The notes under the pieces: generated by a model
What the model saw: the letters and a program-made list of their open reading frames with translations, nothing else
Databases searched by the model: none
What the model was told of the DNA's origin: nothing
Origin: Desulfurococcales archaeon
GTDB taxonomy: Archaea; Thermoproteota; Thermoprotei_A; Sulfolobales; Desulfurococcaceae
Assembly (NCBI GenBank): GCA_027028805.1
Contig: JALVHX010000267.1
Coordinates: 1-6,810 of the forward strand
Length of the DNA: 6,810 bases
Reading direction: 5' to 3'
Shown here: positions 1-5,710 of the stretch, one piece after another
How positions within the stretch are numbered: the first letter of the stretch is position 1
Layout of the letters: each line of letters begins with the position of its first letter
Position numbers and translations under genes: made by a program

Positions 1-50
1 GCAATGCGGGCTTAGCATGGAGCATAGATGACACGGTGTATCCGCATTGA
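1..50 (+). CDS. Possible C-terminal end of an upstream gene (partial)
   Basis: Reading frame 3 is open from the window edge to a TGA at 48-50 and would encode the tail NAGLAWSIDDTVYPH. Its stop overlaps the TTG start of the amidohydrolase as TTGA (47-50), the kind of overlap seen between translationally coupled archaeal genes, which is the main reason to favour this frame. A second frame is also open to a TGA at 29-31, so the choice is not certain. No family can be recognised from 15 residues. If real, this gene and the amidohydrolase probably share a transcript. Confidence 0.33.
   Translation, partial: NAGLAWSIDDTVYPH
35..38 (+). promoter_or_regulatory. GGTG ribosome-binding site for the amidohydrolase
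   Basis: GGTG lies 8 bases before the TTG at 47. It matches the core of the archaeal Shine-Dalgarno sequence (complementary to the 3' end of 16S rRNA) and supports the TTG at 47 over the in-frame GTG at 62-64. Confidence 0.45.
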
Positions 51-1147
51 CCGCTATACGTGTGGCAGGCCTCCTGTATGGCAGAGACTATGAGGTGTTA
101 TGGGACAAGAACATCGTTGTCGAAGACGGCGTTATCGTTAGCGTCGAGGAGCCCGGGGGAGACGCGCTCGACTTATCAGGCTTCTTCGCGATCCCGGCCC
201 CGGCTAACAGCCACGTACATTTAGGCGACCTTGTTGCCCCCGAGGCATGCTCTAGATATGATCTAGACGGATACGTTGGGGCGCGGGGCGTGAAACACGC
301 GTATATAAGGCTCCTCGTGGACAGGCTCGGAAAAACCCTGGATAATCCCATCCTGAAGATGCATTCCCTGATACTCGACTACGCGGAGATCCCGGAGATC
401 TGTATAGCGGCTAAAACAGTCTATACCGAAGGACCCCGCTACACGGGCCTCGGAAGAGCCCCCGGCTGGGACGAGGAGCGTGTCAGGGAGATCATAGAGG
501 TTTGCGGAGGACTGGGGATCAGTGACTACTCCTCTCTCCTACCCCATAACTCCACAGCGTTCCCGCGGGACGCCCTGGTATCGGCCCATGTATCGGAGAC
601 ACCTAGGCAGGGGCGGCTAGGCGATATATATTATATACACAGCATAGTGCCGCGGCTACGCATAGCGGTCCACGGCACCTATCTCGACGACGCCGGGCTA
701 CGCTACCTAGCCGACAACAATATATATTTAGCACTATGCCCCCGGAGCAACCTATGGTTCACCGGGAAACTGCCGCCGATAGCCAAGGCATATGATGCGG
801 GAGTAAAGATGCTGATCGGAAGCGACAACGCTGGTTGCTTCGAGCCACATGTGTGGCGTGACGCGGAGCTGGTATACTCGGCGCTCCACTCCCGTATACC
901 AGACATAGACCCCAGAATAGTGCTGGACATGCTCTATGCGAACCCGGCCTCGGCCGCCGAGACAAACATAGGGACCATAGAGAAGGGTGCTGAGGCACAC
1001 ATACTCCTTATAGACAAAGAGATCGTTGAAAACACCATGGATATACACGCATCAATCATAAAAAGACTTGAGCCATGGCGCGTCGCAGGCTATATGCATG
1101 GAGAGAAAATACGCCTCGTTCACAAATACTTCTCCAGCTCACGGTAA
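47..1147 (+). CDS. Metal-dependent amidohydrolase / deaminase-like protein (SsnA/MtaD-type)
   Basis: A probable cytosolic hydrolase of 366 residues in the amidohydrolase superfamily, the branch holding S-adenosylhomocysteine/methylthioadenosine, guanine and chlorohydrolase-type deaminases. The full mononuclear-metal ligand set is visible: HVH at H56/H58 after strand 1, H181 and the catalytic-type glutamate E184 in AHVSET, H209 in VHGTYL, and D260 in GSDNAG. CPRSN at 231-235 is typical of this branch. The N-terminal and C-terminal parts (about 1-50 and 305-366) form the small beta domain. At 366 residues it is shorter than the usual 400-450. The substrate cannot be told from sequence; purine or thio-nucleoside deamination is the family-based guess. 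The start is TTG, with GGTG 8 bases upstream and a stop in the same frame at 29-31; GTG at 62 is the alternative. The 3' end overlaps convergent hypC by 28 bp. Family call firm, substrate unknown. Confidence 0.87.
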   Translation: MTAIRVAGLLYGRDYEVLWDKNIVVEDGVIVSVEEPGGDALDLSGFFAIPAPANSHVHLGDLVAPEACSRYDLDGYVGARGVKHAYIRLLVDRLGKTLDNPILKMHSLILDYAEIPEICIAAKTVYTEGPRYTGLGRAPGWDEERVREIIEVCGGLGISDYSSLLPHNSTAFPRDALVSAHVSETPRQGRLGDIYYIHSIVPRLRIAVHGTYLDDAGLRYLADNNIYLALCPRSNLWFTGKLPPIAKAYDAGVKMLIGSDNAGCFEPHVWRDAELVYSALHSRIPDIDPRIVLDMLYANPASAAETNIGTIEKGAEAHILLIDKEIVENTMDIHASIIKRLEPWRVAGYMHGEKIRLVHKYFSSSR

Positions 1148-1335
1148 AGACTCAGAACCTCCAACGCCTCCTCCCGGGAAACCCTAGATATAATCATACC
1201 CGCGTGAACCACGACATAGTCGCCGACAGACACATCGACAACGGAGGCGTCTGCGGTAAACCTTGTCCCATTAACATCAACCACAGCCACATCGCCGCGG
1301 AGCTCCACAACCCTGCCAACGATTCCAAGACACAT
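1120..1335 (-). CDS. hypC: [NiFe]-hydrogenase maturation chaperone HypC (HypC/HupF family)
   Basis: A small cytosolic OB-fold chaperone of 71 residues. In the family, HypC binds HypD and then the hydrogenase large-subunit precursor, carrying the Fe(CN)2(CO) group; Cys2 is essential and is exposed when Met1 is removed. The protein begins MCLGIVGRV and has the conserved VGDYVVVHAG block (H44) followed by a C-terminal helix with REEALEVL. The start was placed at ATG 1335 because Cys must be residue 2; a TTG at 1362 would add nine residues and bury it. No strong GGTG site precedes the ATG. The family signature normally has Pro at position 6, whereas this protein has Val. It is divergent from hypD, with 185 bp between the starts, and its last 28 bp overlap the amidohydrolase on the other strand. 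The length is slightly below the usual 75-95. Confidence 0.93.
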   Translation of the reverse strand: MCLGIVGRVVELRGDVAVVDVNGTRFTADASVVDVSVGDYVVVHAGMIISRVSREEALEVLSLYRELEKYL

Positions 1336-1368
1336 GATCCCATACCCCGGTTGCTGGAACAAGGAACC

Positions 1369-1399
1369 GGGCCCCCGGGAAATCCCTCCCCGGGGGCCC
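1369..1399. repeat. Perfect 11-bp GC inverted repeat upstream of hypC
   Basis: GGGCCCCCGGG (1369-1379) is matched by its reverse complement CCCGGGGGCCC (1389-1399), with a 9-base loop. All 11 pairs are G-C, and each arm also holds the self-complementary word GGGCCC. The element starts 34 bp upstream of the hypC ATG, so it would lie in the hypC leader if transcription starts further upstream. It could be a protein-binding site, an RNA hairpin that affects hypC expression, or chance in GC-rich DNA. No T-run follows on either strand, which argues against a simple terminator. Confidence 0.7.
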
Positions 1400-1411
1400 T
1401 AACGGTGAATA

Positions 1412-1463
1412 CGTCCCCGGGTACTTCATCCCGTCCGGGACATACCCGGGCGTCGTACCCGGT
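1412..1463. repeat. Cluster of CCCGGG-type motifs in the hypC-hypD divergent region
   Basis: Three similar decamers occur close together: CGTCCCCGGG (1412-1421), CATACCCGGG (1441-1450) and CGTACCCGGT (1454-1463). A further copy, CATACCCCGG, lies at 1341-1350 just before the hypC start. CCGGGTAC (1417-1424) pairs with GTACCCGG (1455-1462) as an 8-bp inverted repeat. Between them TCCCG (1429-1433) and CGGGA (1436-1440) form a short hairpin-like palindrome. This arrangement between two divergent starts resembles operator sites, but no regulator is known here and the genome's GC bias makes such words common. Confidence 0.4.
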
Positions 1464-1486
1464 TAGAGTAATTAGCCGTTACCCCC

Positions 1487-1495
1487 CTTATAATA
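1487..1495 (+). promoter_or_regulatory. TATA box of the hypD promoter
   Basis: CTTATAATA is the main AT-rich patch in an otherwise GC-rich region. Its centre is about 30 bp before the hypD ATG at 1521. Archaeal transcription starts some 25 bp downstream of the TATA centre, so the transcript should begin within a few bases of the ATG and be leaderless or nearly so. No clear purine-rich BRE is seen upstream. TTATAA is self-complementary, so it could in principle also serve hypC, which would then have a leader of more than 100 bases containing the GC inverted repeat. Confidence 0.5.
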
Positions 1496-1520
1496 CACTG
1501 CTTGCGGGTGGACACGGGTT

Positions 1521-2666
1521 ATGCTTCCCTCCGCCAAGTCTCTGAGCGAGCTCATAGCCCGTCTCTGGCGGCGCTACGGTTTCGAGCGCGTCCGGCTGAT
1601 GCATGTATGCGGCACCCACGAGCACACTATAACCTATCACGGGCTACGCGCCCTTATGCCCGAAGGCCTCGAGCTTATACCCGGGCCCGGTTGCCCGGTA
1701 TGCGTCACGCCCGCACGCGTGATAGACGAGGCTATACGTCTCTGCCTAGAGGGAGTCACCATCTATACTTATGGAGACATGTACAGGGTGCCCGGCACGC
1801 AGAGGAGCCTAGCTGATGCGCGCAGAGAGGGGTGCAGAGCCGTCGTCGTATACGGGTTCCTCGACGCGGCCAGGCTTGCGCGCGAGAACCGTGGAGAAGC
1901 CGTTTTCCTAGGAGTAGGGTTCGAGACAACTGCTCCGACCACGGCGGCCCCGATAGCGAGGGGCTCGGTGCCCGATAACCTATACGTGTTGCCGAGCTAC
2001 CGTCTCACAGCACCCGGCCTCAACCATGCTCTCAGACTCCACAGGAGCCGGGGGCTGGGAATAGACGGCGTAATAGCGCCCGGCCACGTCTCCGCGATCA
2101 TAGGCGCCGAGGCGTGGCGGTATCTTCCACGCGAATATGGCCTGCCCGTGGTCGTCTCAGGCTTCGAGCCCGAGGACGTCCTGTTATCCATAGCGATCCT
2201 CCTGCGCATGATCGGTGAGAGGAGGCCGGGGCTGGTCAACGAGTACAGCCGAGTCGTGAAGCCCCTGGGGAACAGGGCGGCCTGGAGAACAGTTATGGAG
2301 GTCTACAGGATAGTGGACGCCTACTGGAGAGGGATAGGCGTTCTCCCGGAGAGCGGGCTCCTGTTCAGAGAGAAATACCGCGCACACGACGCCATAGAGA
2401 GATACGGGCTCGATATATCGCCGAGCAACAGGGAGCTCCACCCAGCATGCCGTTGCGGCGAAGTATCCCTAGGCCTCGCATATCCCACGGACTGCCCATT
2501 GTTCATGAAAGCCTGCAGGCCGGGACGCCCAATAGGCCCCTGCATGGTGAGCAGCGAGGGAGCCTGTAGCATATGGGCACGCTACGGCGGATGGATCACC
2601 GCCGCGTCGATAGGAGGCCGTAGAGGGCCTGGCCGGCGGCAACGCCGCCATCGCCAACCGGGATGA
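1521..2666 (+). CDS. hypD: Hydrogenase maturation iron-sulfur protein HypD
   Basis: A cytosolic [4Fe-4S] protein of 381 residues that, with HypC, forms the scaffold on which Fe(CN)2(CO) of [NiFe]-hydrogenase is assembled; it takes the cyanide from HypE. Family motifs appear in order: MHVCGTHEH with C30; GPGCPVC with C58 and C61; GFETTAP (133-139); APGHVSAIIG (186-195); GFEP (214-217); and a C-terminal cysteine block CRCGE (C310, C312), C325, C332, IGPCMVSSEGAC (C341, C349) that supplies the cluster ligands. The start is ATG 1521, with an in-frame stop at 1491 and a TATA box about 30 bp upstream. GGTG at 1507-1510 could act as a ribosome site only if transcription begins earlier than the TATA predicts. 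After about residue 356 there are roughly 25 extra Arg/Gly-rich residues, mostly encoded within the 71-bp overlap with hypF. Identity is secure. Confidence 0.97.
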   Translation: MLPSAKSLSELIARLWRRYGFERVRLMHVCGTHEHTITYHGLRALMPEGLELIPGPGCPVCVTPARVIDEAIRLCLEGVTIYTYGDMYRVPGTQRSLADARREGCRAVVVYGFLDAARLARENRGEAVFLGVGFETTAPTTAAPIARGSVPDNLYVLPSYRLTAPGLNHALRLHRSRGLGIDGVIAPGHVSAIIGAEAWRYLPREYGLPVVVSGFEPEDVLLSIAILLRMIGERRPGLVNEYSRVVKPLGNRAAWRTVMEVYRIVDAYWRGIGVLPESGLLFREKYRAHDAIERYGLDISPSNRELHPACRCGEVSLGLAYPTDCPLFMKACRPGRPIGPCMVSSEGACSIWARYGGWITAASIGGRRGPGRRQRRHRQPG

Positions 2667-4890
2667 GGCGGGGATAATACACTGGCTTGTCGCCGACGCC
2701 TTCTTCTCTGAGAGCCCTCCTTATGGCCTCCGCTATATAGCTGTTGGCGGCCGCCCCGCCGGCCACGAGGAGCGCCGAGGCCTCCCCCAGGTATCTGGCC
2801 GCTATGCATCCGAGCCCGTACCCTATATAGTATTGGGCGGTGGCCGCGAGCACCGATACGGGTAGCCTGGCTTTGTTCTCGACGAGCCACGTGAACAGCT
2901 TCTCCATGTCCACGACACCGTCGCCCGCTATCTCGCATCCGCTCCAGAAAACCATGGGGCGGCTAGAGGCCTCCTCAAGCCTTATGGCTGGCTCCCCCTC
3001 ATACGTCCTCTCGGCCGCCACCCCTAGGAGGGCTGAGGCCGCGTCGAGGTGGCGGCCGGTGCTACTCGTATATATTCTAGTGGATGATGCCAGCCTATAG
3101 TATCCCTCAACCTCATCTATACAGCCCTCTCCCTCGCCGCCGCACATTATCTCCACGATCTCGTCTAGACCATAGATCGTTGACAGCCTGGCGGCGAGCA
3201 TTAGGCGGGGATTAAGGGCCGCCCTGTCGCCTCCCGGGCACGGGGACTGCTCCAGGTGTCCCAGCCGCTGATAAGTGGTGTCGCGGGGCTGGAGAAGGAG
3301 CACCTCGCCGCCCCATATCGATGCGTCGTCGCCGTAGCCCGTCCCATCGATCGTGATCGCCACGTATGTCTCGTCAAGCCCCAGCGCCCTGTCCGCCAGG
3401 ACGCTGTATGCATGCGCCACGTGGTGCTGTAGGAGGAGAAGAGTTGAGCCGTGTTTCTCCGCAAGCCTCTCGGCGAGCCTCCTCGTGGCATATGCCGGGT
3501 GCTTGTCGGCCACAAGCACCGCGTCTCCATAGCTTATACCATATACTCTCATCAAGAACCCGAGCGCCTCTACGAGGAACTCTATGTTAGAGTACCTGTC
3601 CATGTCGCCGACATACTGTGTCGGTATAATCTTATCCCGCAAAGCCACCGCGCCGGCATTAGAGATCTCGGCTCCGAACGCCACAACCCTGCCTCCCTCA
3701 ACGGGGACACTGAGCCATCTAGGGGCGTATCCCCTGCTCCTCCTTATGAAGACACTGTGACCCCTATAGACGCGCACCACGCTATCGTCAACCCTGTTCA
3801 CTATCTCCCTGTTGTGCAACAGGAAATAATCCGCTATCCCACGGAGCTTTTCAAGGGCCTCCCGGTTGTCCTTGATGATCCTCTCTCCGCCGGCGTTTCC
3901 ACTTGTCATTATCAGGTACTTATCGCTCGTCTCCGCGAGGAGGAGATAGTGGAGAGGAGTATAGGCTATCATGACGCCCAGCGTCGAGAGACCGGGAGCC
4001 ACGAGGCGTGATATCCGGGCATCCTCCCTCTTCTCCGCTATAACTATGGGGCGCCACGGTGATCCCAGATACTCCACGACGCTCTCATCCAGGTATATGA
4101 GGCTCCCAGCCACAGCCATGTCCAGCGCCATTACTGCAAAGGGTTTCCGGGGCCGGTTCTTCCTCCTCCTAAGCTCCGCCACGACGTCGTCGTCCGTCGC
4201 CAGGGCGGCTAAGTGGAAACCACCGAGGCCTTTCACTGCAACTATATTCCCCTCCTCTATAAGGGCGGCGGCCTCTCTCAGGGGATCACCTGTCTCTACC
4301 TCCTCCCCCATAGAGTCGGCCAGCCACAGCCTGGGGCCGCATATGGGACAAGATATCCCCTGTGCATGAAACCTCCTAGTGTTTAATGGATCCCTGTACT
4401 CGCCCAGGCATTTCTCGCACATGGGGAAATACTTCATGCTCGTCTTATCCCTATCCCATATACTGGAGTACATTATAGTGAACCTTGGCCCGCACCTTAC
4501 ACAGCTATGGAACGGGTACCTGTAGAACCTGGAGCCGGGATCATTGATCTCCCTTAGACAGTCATCGCAGACACCTATATCGGGAGGTATCATGGATAAT
4601 CCTGTACGCCCACTAATGCTACGATGGATATGGAAGCCCTTGATACCCCGGGGAGAAGCCTCCTCAATCCTGATATCCCATATCTCGGCCGGCCACGGCT
4701 TCTCCTCAACGAGCCGGGCAAGAAAAGAGTCTACTGCCTCATCGTCTCCCTCTACGAATACCTCTACCTCCGCGCCCCCCCTGTTGGCTACATAGCCGTT
4801 AACACCATGCCTCTCCGCGAGCCTGTAGACATATGGCCGGAACCCGACGCCCTGGACTATGCCGTAGAGCCTAACCAGGAGGGCCTTCAT
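2596..4890 (-). CDS. hypF: Carbamoyltransferase HypF (hydrogenase maturation)
   Basis: A 764-residue, full-length HypF. It uses carbamoyl phosphate and ATP to make carbamoyl-adenylate and passes the carbamoyl group to the C-terminal Cys of HypE, which dehydrates it to the cyanide ligand. Domains in order: acylphosphatase (about 1-91, GIVQGVGFRP with R18, N36); two C4 zinc fingers (C108/C111/C130/C133 and C158/C161/C181/C184); YrdC/Sua5-like adenylation domain (about 205-390, KGLGGFHL, NRPRKPFAVM, SGN at 330-332, VNRVDDSVVR, RRSRGYAPR); Kae1-like transferase domain (about 400-764, HHVAH with H489/H490/H493, IDGTGYGDD, GGAAAN at 711-716, GDGGVAAGQ). The start is ATG 4890, just before the acylphosphatase strand; only a weak GAGG (4901-4904) precedes it. 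It lies 52 bp after the hexulose-phosphate synthase on the same strand with no clear promoter between, so co-transcription is likely. Its 3' end overlaps hypD by 71 bp, tail to tail. Confidence 0.97.
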   Translation of the reverse strand: MKALLVRLYGIVQGVGFRPYVYRLAERHGVNGYVANRGGAEVEVFVEGDDEAVDSFLARLVEEKPWPAEIWDIRIEEASPRGIKGFHIHRSISGRTGLSMIPPDIGVCDDCLREINDPGSRFYRYPFHSCVRCGPRFTIMYSSIWDRDKTSMKYFPMCEKCLGEYRDPLNTRRFHAQGISCPICGPRLWLADSMGEEVETGDPLREAAALIEEGNIVAVKGLGGFHLAALATDDDVVAELRRRKNRPRKPFAVMALDMAVAGSLIYLDESVVEYLGSPWRPIVIAEKREDARISRLVAPGLSTLGVMIAYTPLHYLLLAETSDKYLIMTSGNAGGERIIKDNREALEKLRGIADYFLLHNREIVNRVDDSVVRVYRGHSVFIRRSRGYAPRWLSVPVEGGRVVAFGAEISNAGAVALRDKIIPTQYVGDMDRYSNIEFLVEALGFLMRVYGISYGDAVLVADKHPAYATRRLAERLAEKHGSTLLLLQHHVAHAYSVLADRALGLDETYVAITIDGTGYGDDASIWGGEVLLLQPRDTTYQRLGHLEQSPCPGGDRAALNPRLMLAARLSTIYGLDEIVEIMCGGEGEGCIDEVEGYYRLASSTRIYTSSTGRHLDAASALLGVAAERTYEGEPAIRLEEASSRPMVFWSGCEIAGDGVVDMEKLFTWLVENKARLPVSVLAATAQYYIGYGLGCIAARYLGEASALLVAGGAAANSYIAEAIRRALREEGVGDKPVYYPRLIPVGDGGVAAGQALYGLLSTRR

Positions 4891-4942
4891 GCCGCCGGTC
4901 CTCGTGGAGCACCGGGGTTCCTGTACGGGGTTTCATCCCTGC

Positions 4943-5620
4943 TCAGGAGAGCATTTCCTCGATTATCCTCGCGGCGACCAGGCCCGGTTTATCGGAGCGC
5001 GTTATAGCCGACCCGACTATCACTATATCGGCTCCGGCATCGATCAGGGGCTTTATGTTCCCAGGCTTCAGGCCCCCGGCAACCCCTATGTATTTATCCC
5101 TAGGAAGCCGCTCGCGCAGAAGCCTTATCTCCTCGACGAGCTGTGCGGCGGTTACTCCCCGCTTAACCTGTACATCTATCCCCACATGCATTATGACTCC
5201 GTCAGCCCCCAGCTCCGCCGCCTCGATCGCTCTCTCGACTGGGCTGGGATGGGATATGGTGTCGACCAGAACGGCCCTGTTCCTCCGCACAGCCTCCTCC
5301 ACCGCCGACCTTATCGTCTCATCCGGCGCCACGCCGAGAACTGTTACCGCGTCGGCTCCTGCGTCAAACATTATCCTGGCCTCGAGCCGCCCCGTGTCCA
5401 TGGTTTTTGTATCCGCCACCGTATATGTATCGAAGACGCCCCTGAGTATCTCAACCGCCCTAGCCCCCCAGCTCTTTATCAGCGGCGTCCCCGCCTCGAC
5501 CACTACGCGGTCTAGATCGGTGCGCCGCGCTATGTCGAGCATAACCGATAACGCGTCCTCGAGCCTAGGGGTGTCGAGGGCTACTTGGAGCCAGGGCCGT
5601 TTCCCGCCGAGAAACACCAT
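4943..5620 (-). CDS. hps: 3-Hexulose-6-phosphate synthase (OMP decarboxylase superfamily)
   Basis: A cytosolic TIM-barrel enzyme of 225 residues that interconverts ribulose 5-phosphate plus formaldehyde and D-arabino-3-hexulose 6-phosphate. Many archaea lack the oxidative pentose phosphate route and run it toward ribulose 5-phosphate for nucleotide synthesis. Motifs: VALD (D16), EAGTPLIK (42-49, diagnostic for this family over OMP and ketogulonate-phosphate decarboxylases), ADTKTMDTG with D70/K72/D75, AGADAVTVLG, HVGID (H145, D149), AGG (181-183) and the phosphate-binding VGSAIT (202-207). The usual family length is about 210-220. The start is ATG 5620 with GGTG 10 bases upstream. It stands alone, whereas many archaeal homologues are fused to the isomerase or to a formaldehyde-activating domain; no partner isomerase is in the window. 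It lies 90 bp downstream of the surface-protein gene and 52 bp upstream of hypF, all on the same strand. Confidence 0.9.
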   Translation of the reverse strand: MVFLGGKRPWLQVALDTPRLEDALSVMLDIARRTDLDRVVVEAGTPLIKSWGARAVEILRGVFDTYTVADTKTMDTGRLEARIMFDAGADAVTVLGVAPDETIRSAVEEAVRRNRAVLVDTISHPSPVERAIEAAELGADGVIMHVGIDVQVKRGVTAAQLVEEIRLLRERLPRDKYIGVAGGLKPGNIKPLIDAGADIVIVGSAITRSDKPGLVAARIIEEMLS

Positions 5621-5630
5621 TTTGGAGAAA

Positions 5631-5635
5631 CACCC
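5631..5635 (-). promoter_or_regulatory. GGGTG ribosome-binding site for hexulose-phosphate synthase
   Basis: On the minus strand GGGTG lies 10 bases before the ATG at 5620, matching the archaeal Shine-Dalgarno core. It implies that the transcript has a leader or runs through from upstream, rather than being leaderless. Confidence 0.5.
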
Positions 5636-5680
5636 ACGAGGACGTTGATATGCTCCGGGTATCCCTATGCATCTACACGT

Positions 5681-5689
5681 GGATATAGG
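5681..5689 (-). promoter_or_regulatory. Possible TATA box for the hexulose-phosphate synthase unit
   Basis: On the minus strand CCTATATCC lies about 60-70 bp before the ATG at 5620. Initiation about 25 bp downstream would give a leader of some 40 bases that includes the GGGTG ribosome site. GCATATCAA at 5645-5653 is a second candidate that would instead give a leaderless transcript lacking that site. The gene may equally be read from the surface-protein promoter. Confidence 0.3.
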
Positions 5690-5710
5690 TTGCGGCCCCC
5701 GTTGCCCGGC

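Noticed and set aside
621..650. TATATA-rich stretches inside the amidohydrolase (also at 720-730)
   Set aside because: They code for conserved-looking Ile/Tyr runs using ATA and TAT codons, and no gene start on either strand lies at the right distance.
1336..1362. TTG start at 1362 for hypC
   Set aside because: It would place nine residues before MCLG and bury the essential Cys2. HypC proteins begin at Met-Cys.
1075..1545. Long + strand open frame of 156 codons across hypC and the hypD promoter region
   Set aside because: It lies antisense to hypC, runs through the GC repeats and into hypD out of frame, and its protein is low-complexity with no family features. It is a product of high GC.
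1669..1700. Dense CCCGGG/GCCCGG words inside hypD resembling the intergenic repeats
   Set aside because: They encode the invariant HypD motif GPGCPVC, so the similarity follows from Gly/Pro codons. It is a warning that CCCGGG words are cheap in this genome.
3451..4011. 186-codon + strand open frame opposite hypF
   Set aside because: It is fully antisense to the conserved YrdC and Kae1-like parts of hypF. GC-rich codon structure explains the open frame.
5055..5648. 197-codon + strand open frame opposite the hexulose-phosphate synthase
   Set aside because: It is antisense to a secure gene and is rich in Ser/Thr/Arg/Pro, as expected of a shadow frame. There is no ribosome site or family resemblance.
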